Assembly (NCBI GenBank): GCA_049700455.1
Contig: JBNAVJ010000001.1
Span: forward strand, 434,001 to 498,000
DNA: 64,000 bases
Direction of reading: 5' to 3'
DNA from: JBNAVJ01 sp049700455
GTDB taxonomy: Bacteria > Bacteroidota > Ignavibacteria > Tepidaquicellales > Tepidaquicellaceae
Positions 1 to 9,137 of this stretch are shown here, one piece after another. Position numbers and translations under genes: made by a program. The notes beneath the pieces are model-generated. The model ran no database searches, had not been told where the DNA came from, and worked only from the letters and a program-made list of their open reading frames with translations. How positions within the stretch are numbered: the stretch's first letter is position 1; each line of letters opens with the position of its first letter.

Positions 1-791
1 CTTCGTTCTTTAAAAACATCATTACCAGAATCTACCTTTTTGCTCAAAGCTTCTCTAGGATCAATATCAACTATACGAATCTCCTCTTTTTGTCGGCTTC
101 CAACTGCTAAATAATTTCCTTTAGGGTCTACTATTACACTATTTCCTGTAAAATTAAGTTTCTTACTTTTATGAGTTTCAGATCCAACCCGATTAGCGGT
201 AATAATAAAAACTCTGTTTTCAACCGCTCGAGTAAACATAGCTTTTTGACAATAAGGCATTACCAGATTTGAGGGGTGACAAATAATTTGTGATCCTTTG
301 AGCGCAAGGGTCCGCGCAGCCTCTGGAAATATCCAATCAAAACAAAGCATTAACCCAATTTTTACTGTTCCAAAAACTCCTTTAATAGTATGAACTGTAA
401 ATGGAATGTTTCCTGGAAAAAACCATTTTGATTCTTCAGCAAAAAGGTGAATTTTTCTATATACAAAAATATCTCCTTTTGGACAAACTAAAAGTGCTGA
501 ATTGAAAAACTTTATGCTCTGTCCCCTTTTATACTTTTCACAAAGACCCGCAATTATATAAGAGTTTTTTTCAAACGCAATTTTCCGTAACATTCTTGAA
601 AAAATTCCTTCCCCAACCTCCTCGGAAAAATTTTCAACTTCGTTGCGGTTGGTAAACAAATAACCTGAATTTGATAGTTCTGGAAGAACTATCAAATCAA
701 ACTTCTCTCCCACTAACAACTTTTCTATTCTTGCAATATTGTTCTGAACGTTACCAAACTGAGGTTTAAATTGCAAAAAACCTATTTTCAT
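1..791 (-). CDS. Carbon-nitrogen hydrolase (nitrilase superfamily), 3' end cut by window
   Basis: Reading the minus strand from the ATG at 791 gives an open frame of about 263 residues that runs off the left edge. The nitrilase-superfamily catalytic triad is visible: Glu38 in LPELSNSGY, Lys113 in YRKIHLF and Cys150 in LMLCFDW. These enzymes hydrolyse or condense C-N bonds (amidases, N-carbamoylputrescine amidohydrolase, omega-amidase). The substrate cannot be named from sequence. Family members are usually 260-290 residues, so only a short C-terminal piece is missing. No signal peptide is seen, so it is probably cytoplasmic. It lies 22 nt downstream of phoH and is probably the last or next-to-last gene of that minus-strand run. 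Confidence 0.85.
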   Translation of the reverse strand, partial: MKIGFLQFKPQFGNVQNNIARIEKLLVGEKFDLIVLPELSNSGYLFTNRNEVENFSEEVGEGIFSRMLRKIAFEKNSYIIAGLCEKYKRGQSIKFFNSALLVCPKGDIFVYRKIHLFAEESKWFFPGNIPFTVHTIKGVFGTVKIGLMLCFDWIFPEAARTLALKGSQIICHPSNLVMPYCQKAMFTRAVENRVFIITANRVGSETHKSKKLNFTGNSVIVDPKGNYLAVGSRQKEEIRIVDIDPREALSKKVDSGNDVFKER

Positions 792-813
792 TTTTTCTGA
801 TACTTTTATAATT

Positions 814-2157
814 CTATAAAAGGTTGCTTGCTAATTCTGCTAAAGCAGAGCGCTCACCTTTTTCAAGATTAATGTGAGCATATAATTTCTGACCTTTAAA
901 GTGATCAATCAAGTATGACAATCCATTCGATTGAGAATCAAGATAAGGATGATCAATTTGGTATATATCCCCTGTAAATACTATTTTCGTACCTTCGCCA
1001 ACGCGTGTAATAATAGTTTTTATTTCATGGGGTGTAAGATTTTGTGCTTCATCAACAATAAAATAAATACGTTGCAGACTTCTTCCTCGGATATAACTCA
1101 AAGGTTCTACAATTAATTTTTCGTCTTTCACAAAAGAGTTAATAGCAGTGTACATTTTATCTGTTTCGATAAATTGATCTTGTATAACTTTTAAATTATC
1201 CCATATTGGTTGCATATAAGGTGCTAATTTATTTTCCACATCCCCTGGTAAAAATCCAATATCCTTGTTACTTAACGGGATAACGGGACGTGCAACATAT
1301 ATCTGTCTGTAGTATTTTCTGACCTGCAGCGCTGAAGCAAGAGCAAGTAAGGTTTTACCTGTACCTGCTTTACCAGTTACTGTTACAAGAGGTATTTCTA
1401 AATTTGTCAGGGCATTTACTGCAAAAGTCTGCTCAGCATTTTTAGGTTTAATTCCATAAGCTGAATTTTTTTCTATACGATGTAAAAACATTTTTTCTTT
1501 ATCTAAACAAGCAAGAACAGAGCGATAGTTATTTCTAAGTATATAAAACTTGTTCGGGTGCTGTTCACTTTTGTCTTTTTTTAATCCTTTGTTAGCAGGA
1601 ATGTAATAAGGCGGATAAAAAATTTTTGAAAGTTCTGCATCATTAAAGTCTTCTATTATTCCCTTACCGCTGTACAGCTCTTCTATGTTTGTGATTCTGT
1701 CTGTAGTGTAATCTTCTGCTACAATTCCGAGTGCCTTGGCTTTCATTCGCAAATTAACGTCTTTTGATACTAAAATTACAGTACGTTTATCTGTTAATTC
1801 CTTTTGAATATCAAGTGTTGTACTTAGAATCCGGTGGTCATGATTGTCTTCCCTAAAGATAGTTTTTATTTCTTCGTTTAACCCCCTGAAAATAGCAATC
1901 TTAACCCTCCCCTTGCCCCTTCCTAGTTTTACCCCTCCGTTGAAAAGCGCCGAGCCTGTTAAAGAATCCAGCGTTCGCGCAAACTCTCGTGCGTTAAGGT
2001 TTATTACTTGACTACCTCTTTTAAAGTGATCAAGTTCTTCTATTACTGTAATTGGGATTATTATATCGTTTTCTTTAAAATTGTGTATACAGCTTGAATC
2101 ATGCAATATTACATTTGTATCTAATACAAATGTTTTTAGTGCTTTAGTTTTTGCCAT
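814..2157 (-). CDS. PIN-domain / PhoH-family ATPase
   Basis: 447 residues. An N-terminal PIN nuclease-like domain (about 1-145; acidic residues Asp13 and Glu40/Glu41) is followed by a PhoH ATPase core. Walker A is GKAGTGKT (about 262-269) and Walker B is IVDEAQN around Asp369-Glu370. This two-domain form is the PhoH2/YlaK type; family members studied elsewhere couple RNA unwinding to RNA cleavage. It is distinct from the shorter PhoH/YbeZ type that partners YbeY. It sits 20 nt downstream of uvrC and 22 nt upstream of the amidohydrolase, consistent with cotranscription. The family is well supported; the physiological role is not. Confidence 0.88.
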   Translation of the reverse strand: MAKTKALKTFVLDTNVILHDSSCIHNFKENDIIIPITVIEELDHFKRGSQVINLNAREFARTLDSLTGSALFNGGVKLGRGKGRVKIAIFRGLNEEIKTIFREDNHDHRILSTTLDIQKELTDKRTVILVSKDVNLRMKAKALGIVAEDYTTDRITNIEELYSGKGIIEDFNDAELSKIFYPPYYIPANKGLKKDKSEQHPNKFYILRNNYRSVLACLDKEKMFLHRIEKNSAYGIKPKNAEQTFAVNALTNLEIPLVTVTGKAGTGKTLLALASALQVRKYYRQIYVARPVIPLSNKDIGFLPGDVENKLAPYMQPIWDNLKVIQDQFIETDKMYTAINSFVKDEKLIVEPLSYIRGRSLQRIYFIVDEAQNLTPHEIKTIITRVGEGTKIVFTGDIYQIDHPYLDSQSNGLSYLIDHFKGQKLYAHINLEKGERSALAELASNLL

Positions 2158-2177
2158 ATAAAATATTTACCTGCTTG

Positions 2178-4094
2178 TTATTTCTGTGTTTTTAAATCAA
2201 AAGCTCTTTTAAGTTTCTCTATAATTTTAGTAGATACAATTTTTGTTAGTTCTTCTGGCTTCTCTGTCAAAATTGTTTTAATGTTTTCTACCGAGTTAAA
2301 TGTTGTCAATAATTTCACAGCTGTTTTTTCTCCAATTCCTTCAATTTCTGTAAGTTCTGTTCGCAATGTTCTTTTCTTTCTCAATTTTTTATGGTATTCA
2401 ACTGCAAACCTATGCGCTTCGTTTCTAATTCTCTGTAATAGACGTAAACCTGGAGAACTTTTAGAAAGAGTAAAAGGTAGTGATTCATCGGGAAAATAAA
2501 TTTCTTCCAGTTTCTTAGCAAGACCTATTACGGCAATTTTCTGTTCTGTTTCTTGAGGTAGATTAGTAATACCTGGGGATAAATTTCTTTTTTCAATTCT
2601 ATAACCCAAGGATTCAAGCACCCATACAGCAGCAGACAATTGGCCCTTACCCCCGTCTATTACAACAAGATTTGGGAGGGGATCGTCTTTAATTTCAGCT
2701 TTACTAAAACGTCTATATATTACTTCTCTCATAGAAGTATAATCATCAGGTTCCCCTACTACATTAGTATTCGAAATGAGTTTATATTTTCTGTAATAGG
2801 TCCTCTTTGGTTTTCCATTGAAAAAAACAACTCTTGATGCCACTGTATCTGTACCTTGTATATGAGATATATCATAACATTCTATTCTAATAGGCAGTGT
2901 GCTCAGATTTAGTTCTTCTTTTAGGGATTGCAAAGCTGTGGGTACTGCATTTCCTTTTAACTTGATCACTTTTAACTCGCTTAGTGCAAAATCAGCATTT
3001 GCTTTAACCATTGATATTAATTTTGCTTTATCACCAACTTTTGGAACAGACATTTTTACCGGTGAATTCTTTTTGCTTTCAAGCCAACTTTTGATAACAT
3101 CCAAATTAACTTGGTTTTCTGGAAGTAAAACTTCGTCCGGAATAAAATCTGAATTTGTATAATAATTTGTAAGAAATGTTTCAAGGATTTCATCCTTGTC
3201 TTTTTCAAGAATATTAGCAAGATAAAACTGACTTTTACCCACTACTTTGCCCTCTCTAATCTTAAGGACCACTCCACAGGCATCGTTTCCTTCTGCTGCA
3301 AGTGCAAAAACATCTTTGTCTACTTCATCTTCTGTTATAATTTTTTGTTTAGACGAATATACTTTTATTGCTTCTCTTTTGTTTCTAATTTTTGCTGCCT
3401 CTTCAAATTTCATTTCCTTTGCAAAACGTTCCATTTCTTCTGAAAGAATTTTAATCAGAGATTTAGTTTTACCTTGCAAGAGATTTGCAACGTGTTCAAT
3501 TGTTTTGTTATATTCTTCCTCCGAAATTAATCCTTCACAAGGACCACTACATTTCTGAATATGGTAGTCAAGACAAACTTTGAATTTTTTCTTTTCTATA
3601 TTTTCCTTAGTTAAATTCAATTTGCAGGAACGAATCATAAAAATATTTCTTACAACGCGAAGAGCGTACCTCATAGTCTTTACATCAGTGTAAGGACCAT
3701 AGTAACGAGAACCATCCATTTTCTTTTTTCGAACAGGAAATATACGGGGAAATGGTTCATTTGTTATAACTATATAAGGGTAGCTTTTATCATCTTTAAG
3801 AGTGACGTTGTACTTAGGTTTGTATTGTTTTATGAGATTTAGCTCCAGGATAAGTGATTCAACTTCACTGTCCGTTTTGATTACCTCAAAATCAGATATT
3901 TTAGAAACCATTGACGAAATTCTAAAGGAAGGGCTTGTTGATTGAAAATATTGTCTTACTCTATTCTTAAGGGATTTTGCTTTACCAATATAAATTATTT
4001 TGCCTTGTTTGTCTTTAAATTCATAAACTCCTGGGGAATCCGGCAAATTTCTTAACTTAGCTTGAAATTTATCTGTTATCTCTTGATAATTCAT
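2178..4094 (-). CDS. uvrC: UvrABC system protein C (excinuclease)
   Basis: 638 residues, normal for UvrC. UvrC makes the 3' and 5' incisions around bulky DNA lesions marked by UvrA/UvrB. The N-terminal GIY-YIG nuclease has GVY (22-24) and YIG (35-37). Four cysteines (157, 174, 182, 186) match the known UvrC iron-sulfur ligands. A UVR UvrB-binding motif lies near 200-240 and the RNase H-like endonuclease domain in the second half (CYDISHIQGTDTVAS). A C-terminal helix-hairpin-helix pair ends the protein (ELTEIEGIGEKTAVKLL). It sits 59 nt after the epimerase gene on the same strand. Confidence 0.97.
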   Translation of the reverse strand: MNYQEITDKFQAKLRNLPDSPGVYEFKDKQGKIIYIGKAKSLKNRVRQYFQSTSPSFRISSMVSKISDFEVIKTDSEVESLILELNLIKQYKPKYNVTLKDDKSYPYIVITNEPFPRIFPVRKKKMDGSRYYGPYTDVKTMRYALRVVRNIFMIRSCKLNLTKENIEKKKFKVCLDYHIQKCSGPCEGLISEEEYNKTIEHVANLLQGKTKSLIKILSEEMERFAKEMKFEEAAKIRNKREAIKVYSSKQKIITEDEVDKDVFALAAEGNDACGVVLKIREGKVVGKSQFYLANILEKDKDEILETFLTNYYTNSDFIPDEVLLPENQVNLDVIKSWLESKKNSPVKMSVPKVGDKAKLISMVKANADFALSELKVIKLKGNAVPTALQSLKEELNLSTLPIRIECYDISHIQGTDTVASRVVFFNGKPKRTYYRKYKLISNTNVVGEPDDYTSMREVIYRRFSKAEIKDDPLPNLVVIDGGKGQLSAAVWVLESLGYRIEKRNLSPGITNLPQETEQKIAVIGLAKKLEEIYFPDESLPFTLSKSSPGLRLLQRIRNEAHRFAVEYHKKLRKKRTLRTELTEIEGIGEKTAVKLLTTFNSVENIKTILTEKPEELTKIVSTKIIEKLKRAFDLKTQK

Positions 4095-4153
4095 CTTTCC
4101 CTTTATCCCTCAAGCTTTGTATCTATAATTAAAAGTAATATTTGTTCCTCAAT

Positions 4154-4552
4154 CTACGTTTGACTTTGAGAAATTTCAATTAATACCCCGGCTGTTGACT
4201 TTGGGTGCAGAAAAGCAATAAGCTTATTATCTGCTCCTACTCGTGCTTCGTCATTAATAAGCTTAATCCCTTCCTTTTTATACTGAAATAAAGCTTCATT
4301 AATATCTGAAACTTCAAAAGAACAGTGTTGTATTCCTTCTCCTCTTTTTTCAATGTGTTTTCTAATCGGAGAATCATCACTAGTCCCCTCAAGTAACTCT
4401 ATGTCACAATTGGCAATTTTTAATTTTTGTACTTTAACCTGTTGTTCTGGTACATACTCTACGGCAGAAGCTTTTACACCAAATATCTTTTCAAATATGG
4501 GAACACTTTCTTCAAGGGATTTAACTGCTATACCAATATGATCTAATTTCAT
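4154..4552 (-). CDS. mce: Methylmalonyl-CoA epimerase
   Basis: 132 residues forming a single vicinal-oxygen-chelate (VOC) domain pair. It starts MKLDHIGIAVKSLEE, with the metal-ligand His5 typical of methylmalonyl-CoA epimerase, and ends with a HPKSTAGVLIEISQ segment typical of the family. The enzyme interconverts (S)- and (R)-methylmalonyl-CoA between propionyl-CoA carboxylase and methylmalonyl-CoA mutase. Neither partner gene is in this window. It lies 15 nt downstream of the guanylyltransferase. Another VOC enzyme is possible, but the length and both end motifs fit this family best. Confidence 0.88.
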   Translation of the reverse strand: MKLDHIGIAVKSLEESVPIFEKIFGVKASAVEYVPEQQVKVQKLKIANCDIELLEGTSDDSPIRKHIEKRGEGIQHCSFEVSDINEALFQYKKEGIKLINDEARVGADNKLIAFLHPKSTAGVLIEISQSQT

Positions 4553-4567
4553 AATATAAAAAATTTT

Positions 4568-5668
4568 TTATATAAATTGGTCTAAGCCTTTTCTTTTTAG
4601 GTAATCTACTATTTCCTTAACATTTTGTGATTCCTCTCTTTTACAAACAAGTAAGCCATTATCGGTATCTATAATTAAAAGATCCTCTACTCCATAAGTG
4701 GCTGTAATTCTTTGATCATTTATAATTAAACAATTTTTTGTATTTAATGTTACCGTTCGTCCTATTTTGACATTTCCGTTTTTATCTTTGTTTTTTATTT
4801 TATAAATTTCATCCCAAGAACCTACATCACTCCAATCAAAGTGGCTTTTGATTGTATAAACTTTAGAGGATTTTTCCATAACTCCGTAGTCAATAGAAAT
4901 ACCCTTGATTTTGGAGTAGGCAAGCTCCAATTTTTTCTCAAAATCACCCGCGTGTAATTCTCCCTCCAGTTCAATTAGCGTGTTATATATTTCTGATAAA
5001 TTTTCTTTGAGCTCTGCCATCATAGTATCAACTCGAAATATAAACATTCCACTATTCCATAAAAAATCTCCGCTATCAAGAAAAGCTTGTGCTGTTTCAA
5101 CATTTGGTTTTTCTGCAAAAGTTTTAACTTTATACACAATATCTTCTCTATTCCCAACCTTAATCTTATATTGATGCTCTTCATCAAACTGAATATAACC
5201 ATATCCTGTGTCAGGTCTAATTGGATGAATACCCAGAGTAACTATTCCCCCATTTTGGTGTACAAAATGGAGTCCAAGTAGGACAATCTCTTGGAATTCA
5301 GCCACATTGTTTATTATGTGGTCTGATGGCACAACCAGAACATTTGCTGTATGATTAAATTGTTGTATATACATACATGCCAACCCTATACAAGGAGCTG
5401 TATTTCTACCAAATGGTTCACATATAATGTTTTCTTCAGGAAGATTTGGTAGGTGTTTTTTTACTAAATTTTTATATTGAATATTCGTCACAACAAATAT
5501 CTCAACCGGTTTAAATATCCCCAGAAGACGGTTGTAAGTCTTCCTTATCATTGATTCACGATCATCCTCAATTGCTAAAAATTGTTTTGGTAACTTTGAT
5601 GTGCCTTTAGGCCAAAACCTCTGGCCTATTCCACCAGCCATAATAATCGCATAGTTATTCGGTGTCAT
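4568..5668 (-). CDS. manC: Mannose-1-phosphate guanylyltransferase
   Basis: About 366 residues from the ATG at 5668. A TTG three codons earlier is the only other start nearby, and ATG is preferred. The nucleotidyltransferase signature AGGIGQRFWP is at residues 11-20, followed by SKLPKQFL. A second family motif, FAEKP, and SHFDWSDVGSWDE further on fit GDP-mannose pyrophosphorylases. The reaction is mannose-1-P + GTP to GDP-mannose for glycan synthesis. It lacks the C-terminal isomerase domain of long bifunctional ManC proteins. The start overlaps the end of the upstream unrecognised gene by 14 nt, so the two are probably translationally coupled. Confidence 0.9.
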   Translation of the reverse strand: MTPNNYAIIMAGGIGQRFWPKGTSKLPKQFLAIEDDRESMIRKTYNRLLGIFKPVEIFVVTNIQYKNLVKKHLPNLPEENIICEPFGRNTAPCIGLACMYIQQFNHTANVLVVPSDHIINNVAEFQEIVLLGLHFVHQNGGIVTLGIHPIRPDTGYGYIQFDEEHQYKIKVGNREDIVYKVKTFAEKPNVETAQAFLDSGDFLWNSGMFIFRVDTMMAELKENLSEIYNTLIELEGELHAGDFEKKLELAYSKIKGISIDYGVMEKSSKVYTIKSHFDWSDVGSWDEIYKIKNKDKNGNVKIGRTVTLNTKNCLIINDQRITATYGVEDLLIIDTDNGLLVCKREESQNVKEIVDYLKRKGLDQFI

Positions 5669-7262
5669 TGTTCTCAAATATTTTTGTAGGGTTATTAAGA
5701 TATTTTATAAAAAGGGTTAAATCTTCTGCTTGTTTATTGAGATATAAAGATTTAAAGTTATAGATTATATATTTCAAAACTTCTATAACTTCTTTTTCAA
5801 ATGGGTTTATTCGATAGTTCTGAATAAATTTTATAAATATATACGTTGCTTCTGCTAAACGAGCAATGTCAATTTGATTAATTTGTTTCGCTTCGATAAC
5901 TATTTCTTTTAGTTGAGGAAATATTTTTGAGAGGCTTGTAAGAGCTTCATAAATTTTGTATTTGCTTTCAATTTGTTCTATAGAATCAAAAATATTTTTT
6001 ATATACAAGATGTTTTCTCTGATTTTTTTATAGCTGTCTCTTTCACTATGGTTCAATTCTGGTTCTTCTAACTCAAAAGAATTTTCTTTCATTAGATTAA
6101 GATTGACTTTTGTTGTCTTTTGTTGATTGGTTTTCAGATACGCAATTTGCTTCTTAAAGTCTTCTATAGAACCAATAATATTGTCAAAACCGCTTAGATC
6201 TTCCCCTTTGATAAGCGTTTCAACTAAGTCTAAGTAGCTTGAGAATTTTTTAAGACTGTCGGCATCTAACAGTTCAAGAAACCCGAGTTGATAACAGATA
6301 AAGTAGTCTTTTATGATTGAATAAAGGGACGGTATTACTTCAAATGTCATTTGTATCGAGTAGGATTCTATTTCTCCAGCCACCTTAATTATATTATCTA
6401 TAACTTCTTCGCTTTCTTGTTCTTTACTTTCAGAAAGTAAGTAGTTAAATGCATCTCTTAACTTCGCATTTCTATTTGTTACTCTCTCTTCAAATTCTAT
6501 ATACAAAGAATTAATTTCTTCGGTTCTATCTAAAGACTCTGTTTCTACAGCTTTTTTTAAGGACATTTCTTCAAGAGATAAAGATTCTTTTTCTCCCTCA
6601 CCCGATTGAATATAATTAGATAATTTTTCTCCTTCAGTTTCTATATCTGTTTTATTTGCTTCTTCTACCTGTTTCATTTGTATTTCTTCTTCCCGGCTTG
6701 GTGGTTCTGATTTTGTTTCTTCTATTTTTTCATCAGGTAGTGTAAATACAATTTCATCATTTATAATATTTTCATTTCTTATAAGTTCAAGCTCTGCACC
6801 ATTCTCATAGTTTTCTTTTGTAAATTCTTTCTCTATTTTATCAATTTCTAAATCTTTAAGGATAAAAAGTTTTTCGGGGACTTTTAGCTCTATATTTTCT
6901 TTAAGGGGCTTTTCCAGCTCTTCAGAAATCTTTTTGTCCAGCTTAAAAAAACTTACTATCTCCTTTACTAAGAAATGTGTATCATTTGAAAGATTGCTAA
7001 CAACAGTATCATATTTTATTAAGCCGGCATCCAATTTCTTTAGAACAAACATCAAATATCCAGAAACTTTTTCCAGTCCTTTTATTTTATTAATAACTAA
7101 AATTTTCCAAAATAAATTTTTACTATTAGAAAAGCTATCAATTAATATTTGCTTTATAATGTGTATATCGGACACTTCTGGAAACTCGCGTACAATCTGG
7201 TCGTAAACGTTTAAAAGCAAAAATTTTATATAGTTATATCTTGTTACTATAGGTAACATCAT
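5655..7262 (-). CDS. Large protein of unknown function next to the origin region
   Basis: 535 residues, not recognised. It starts MMLPIVTRYNYIKFLLLNVY and has no clear signal peptide or membrane segment. A Glu/Lys-rich low-complexity stretch (roughly residues 150-250) separates an N-terminal alpha-helical region from a long helical C-terminal half. No catalytic motif is seen. It is the first gene of the leftward run from the dnaA region and its 3' end overlaps manC by 14 nt. Amphipathic helices plus an acidic linker suggest a scaffold or regulatory protein, but this is speculation. The open frame of over 1.6 kb and the overlap with manC make it a real gene. Confidence 0.75.
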   Translation of the reverse strand: MMLPIVTRYNYIKFLLLNVYDQIVREFPEVSDIHIIKQILIDSFSNSKNLFWKILVINKIKGLEKVSGYLMFVLKKLDAGLIKYDTVVSNLSNDTHFLVKEIVSFFKLDKKISEELEKPLKENIELKVPEKLFILKDLEIDKIEKEFTKENYENGAELELIRNENIINDEIVFTLPDEKIEETKSEPPSREEEIQMKQVEEANKTDIETEGEKLSNYIQSGEGEKESLSLEEMSLKKAVETESLDRTEEINSLYIEFEERVTNRNAKLRDAFNYLLSESKEQESEEVIDNIIKVAGEIESYSIQMTFEVIPSLYSIIKDYFICYQLGFLELLDADSLKKFSSYLDLVETLIKGEDLSGFDNIIGSIEDFKKQIAYLKTNQQKTTKVNLNLMKENSFELEEPELNHSERDSYKKIRENILYIKNIFDSIEQIESKYKIYEALTSLSKIFPQLKEIVIEAKQINQIDIARLAEATYIFIKFIQNYRINPFEKEVIEVLKYIIYNFKSLYLNKQAEDLTLFIKYLNNPTKIFENNDTE

Positions 7263-7327
7263 ATAAATTTAGTCAATCCTAATATAAAAATATAGAACAT
7301 TTTCTTTTAACACTTACACAAAAGAAA

Positions 7328-7356
7328 TTTGTTTTCTTAAGGTTTAAGAAAACAAA
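7328..7356. repeat. Perfect 13-bp inverted repeat upstream of the dnaA promoter
   Basis: TTTGTTTTCTTAA, a 3-nt GGT loop, then TTAAGAAAACAAA: a perfect 13-bp stem. It ends 6 bases before the -35 element of the dnaA promoter. It could be a protein-binding palindrome, a weak terminator or an origin structural element. The all-A/T-rich stem lacks the GC-rich base usual for intrinsic terminators. Confidence 0.6.
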
Positions 7357-7362
7357 AAACGC

Positions 7363-7391
7363 TTGACTATCTAAAAGACTTTTGTTAATAT
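7363..7391 (+). promoter_or_regulatory. Candidate dnaA promoter (sigma70-like), overlapping a DnaA-box-like site
   Basis: TTGACT at 7363-7368, a 17-base spacer, then TAATAT at 7386-7391. The -10 is embedded in a TGTTAATAT box-like 9-mer at 7383-7391, which would suit DnaA autorepression. The predicted start near 7398 leaves a leader of about 285 nt before the dnaA start codon. Confidence 0.5.
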
Positions 7392-7682
7392 TACCTAAGA
7401 TTATGTTACTTTCTTTTTCTGTTAATAATTTGTTAATAACTTTACACAAAAAGTTTTACGGGTTTCGCTTTTCAAAAACTTCGAGATTGTTTTCAACAAT
7501 CGTTGTTAGTAAGCTTGGGAAAAGTACTCTATCCTATTGTTTTTTTAGTATATTATGTTTTAAAAGTCTTTGTTAAAAACTTATAGATTTTTTAGGGTAG
7601 CTTATTTAGTACTTAAAGTTTTGCTTCAAGTTGTTTTGATGTTTTAATTTGTTTTGTTAATATCTAAAAATTTTTTAATGTC

Positions 7683-9137
7683 GTGATAAAACATTCTACT
7701 GCTTTTGAACAACTTAGACCTTCAGCTTCTATTGAAGATTTAAAAGCCATTGAAGTCTGGGATAAGTTTTTAGAACTCTTAAAACTTTCTTTAAAAGATA
7801 GCGAAATTAAAACATGGTTTTCAGTAATTAAACCCAAATCATTCAGTGATGGTGTACTTACTATCTTAGTCCCTAGTGAGGACTATTACGGTATGATAGA
7901 AAGGAGGTTTAACAAACAAATATCCAGTATTATTGAAAGTGGCTTACTTGGACAGAATGGAAAACTTAAATACGAGATTGTACAGGAAAGTTTGTTTACA
8001 ACCCAAGAACAAGAGTTAACTCATAAGAATGTTTCTAATCCTCCAAAAAAGGGGTTACCTCCTCACAAAAATATTTCCATCACCTACGATGAAAAAAACA
8101 ACTTTGAATCTAATTTATTTAAAAGATTTACTTTCGATACTTTTGTTAAAGGAGATAGTAATGAATATGCTTATTCCACAGCAGTTGCCATTTCAAATAA
8201 TCCAGGGAAATTATATAATCCATATTTTGTTTTTGGCGCTGTTGGGCTTGGTAAAACACATTTGATTCAAGCTATTGGAAATGAAATTATTAAGAAGTTT
8301 CCAAATAAAAAAGTTTTTTATACAACAACGCCTGATTTTACAACACAAATAACCACGGGGATATATAGGAATACAATTAAAGAAGTTGATCTTTTCTACA
8401 AATCTTTAGATGTTCTTATTTTAGATGATATTCAAAATCTTGAGGGTAAACCAGGCATACAAAATTTCGTCTATCAGATATTTAATACTCTTTATAATAA
8501 CAATAAACATTTAATTTTTTCTAGTGATAAACCTATTATTCAGGTAAAAAACCTTGAAGAGAGGTTAATTTCAAGGTTTCAGTGGGGAATTACTGTTGAT
8601 ATACAGCCCCCTGACTGGGAAATGAGAGTCGCAATTATTAAGAGAAAGCTGGAAGAGTTTGAGGTGCAAGTCCCTGAAGATATTATACATTTCATTGCAA
8701 CAAATGTAAAAGGCAGTATTAGGCCATTAGAAGGTTGTATTGTCGGTATTATTTCAGAAAGTACTTTTATGAATAATGGAGAAGTTACTTTTGAAATTGC
8801 TGAAAAGGTTGTGAAAAGAGTTGTTGGTGATTCACTTCGTCCAAATTATCCTTCTATCGAGGATATTATTCAGGCAGTTGCAAAATACTTTGAGGTTTCC
8901 GAAAACCAGATTTTATCACGAAAGAGAACTAAACAAATAGCATTGTCAAGACAAGTTGCAATGTATTTATCGAAAGAATTGACCAACCTTACATTGGAAT
9001 CTATCGGATTAAATTTTGGTGGGAAAGATCATGCAACTGTTTTATATGCCTATAACTCCATTAAGAAATTATTACAAACAGACAAAGATCTTGCTAAAGC
9101 TATCTCTGATATAAAAGCCAATCTAAATGGTGTATAG
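7683..9137 (+). CDS. dnaA: Chromosomal replication initiator protein DnaA
   Basis: 484 residues from a GTG start; the ATG just upstream at 7678 hits a stop at once. DnaA-ATP binds origin boxes, opens the DNA and loads the helicase. Domain I is at about 21-90, followed by a variable linker. The AAA+ domain has Walker A GAVGLGKT (185-192) and Walker B LILDD (245-249). The C-terminal duplex-binding helix-turn-helix has the signature region FGGKDHATVLYA from residue 445. The usual signature reads GGRDH[ST]TVLHA, so Arg is replaced by Lys and the residue after His is Ala. These may relate to the TTATTAACA-type boxes around the gene (inference). Confidence 0.97.
   Translation: MIKHSTAFEQLRPSASIEDLKAIEVWDKFLELLKLSLKDSEIKTWFSVIKPKSFSDGVLTILVPSEDYYGMIERRFNKQISSIIESGLLGQNGKLKYEIVQESLFTTQEQELTHKNVSNPPKKGLPPHKNISITYDEKNNFESNLFKRFTFDTFVKGDSNEYAYSTAVAISNNPGKLYNPYFVFGAVGLGKTHLIQAIGNEIIKKFPNKKVFYTTTPDFTTQITTGIYRNTIKEVDLFYKSLDVLILDDIQNLEGKPGIQNFVYQIFNTLYNNNKHLIFSSDKPIIQVKNLEERLISRFQWGITVDIQPPDWEMRVAIIKRKLEEFEVQVPEDIIHFIATNVKGSIRPLEGCIVGIISESTFMNNGEVTFEIAEKVVKRVVGDSLRPNYPSIEDIIQAVAKYFEVSENQILSRKRTKQIALSRQVAMYLSKELTNLTLESIGLNFGGKDHATVLYAYNSIKKLLQTDKDLAKAISDIKANLNGV

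Larger units (their letters stand above)
7263..7682. other. Candidate oriC, left part (upstream of dnaA)
   Basis: 420 bases without a convincing gene, very AT-rich. It lies between a leftward run of genes and rightward dnaA. It contains two exact TGTTAATAA (reverse complement TTATTAACA) 9-mers at 7420-7428 and 7431-7439, and two TGTTAATAT variants at 7383-7391 and 7655-7663. TTATTAACA differs from the classical DnaA box TTATCCACA at two positions. The same 9-mer recurs downstream of dnaA at 9179 and 9231. Box clusters, AT-richness, strand divergence and the parS site 6 kb away all fit an origin. No functional evidence is available. Confidence 0.55.

Noticed and set aside
7683..9137. The ATG at 7678 as dnaA start
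   Set aside because: It is followed two codons later by a stop; GTG at 7683 opens the correct frame.
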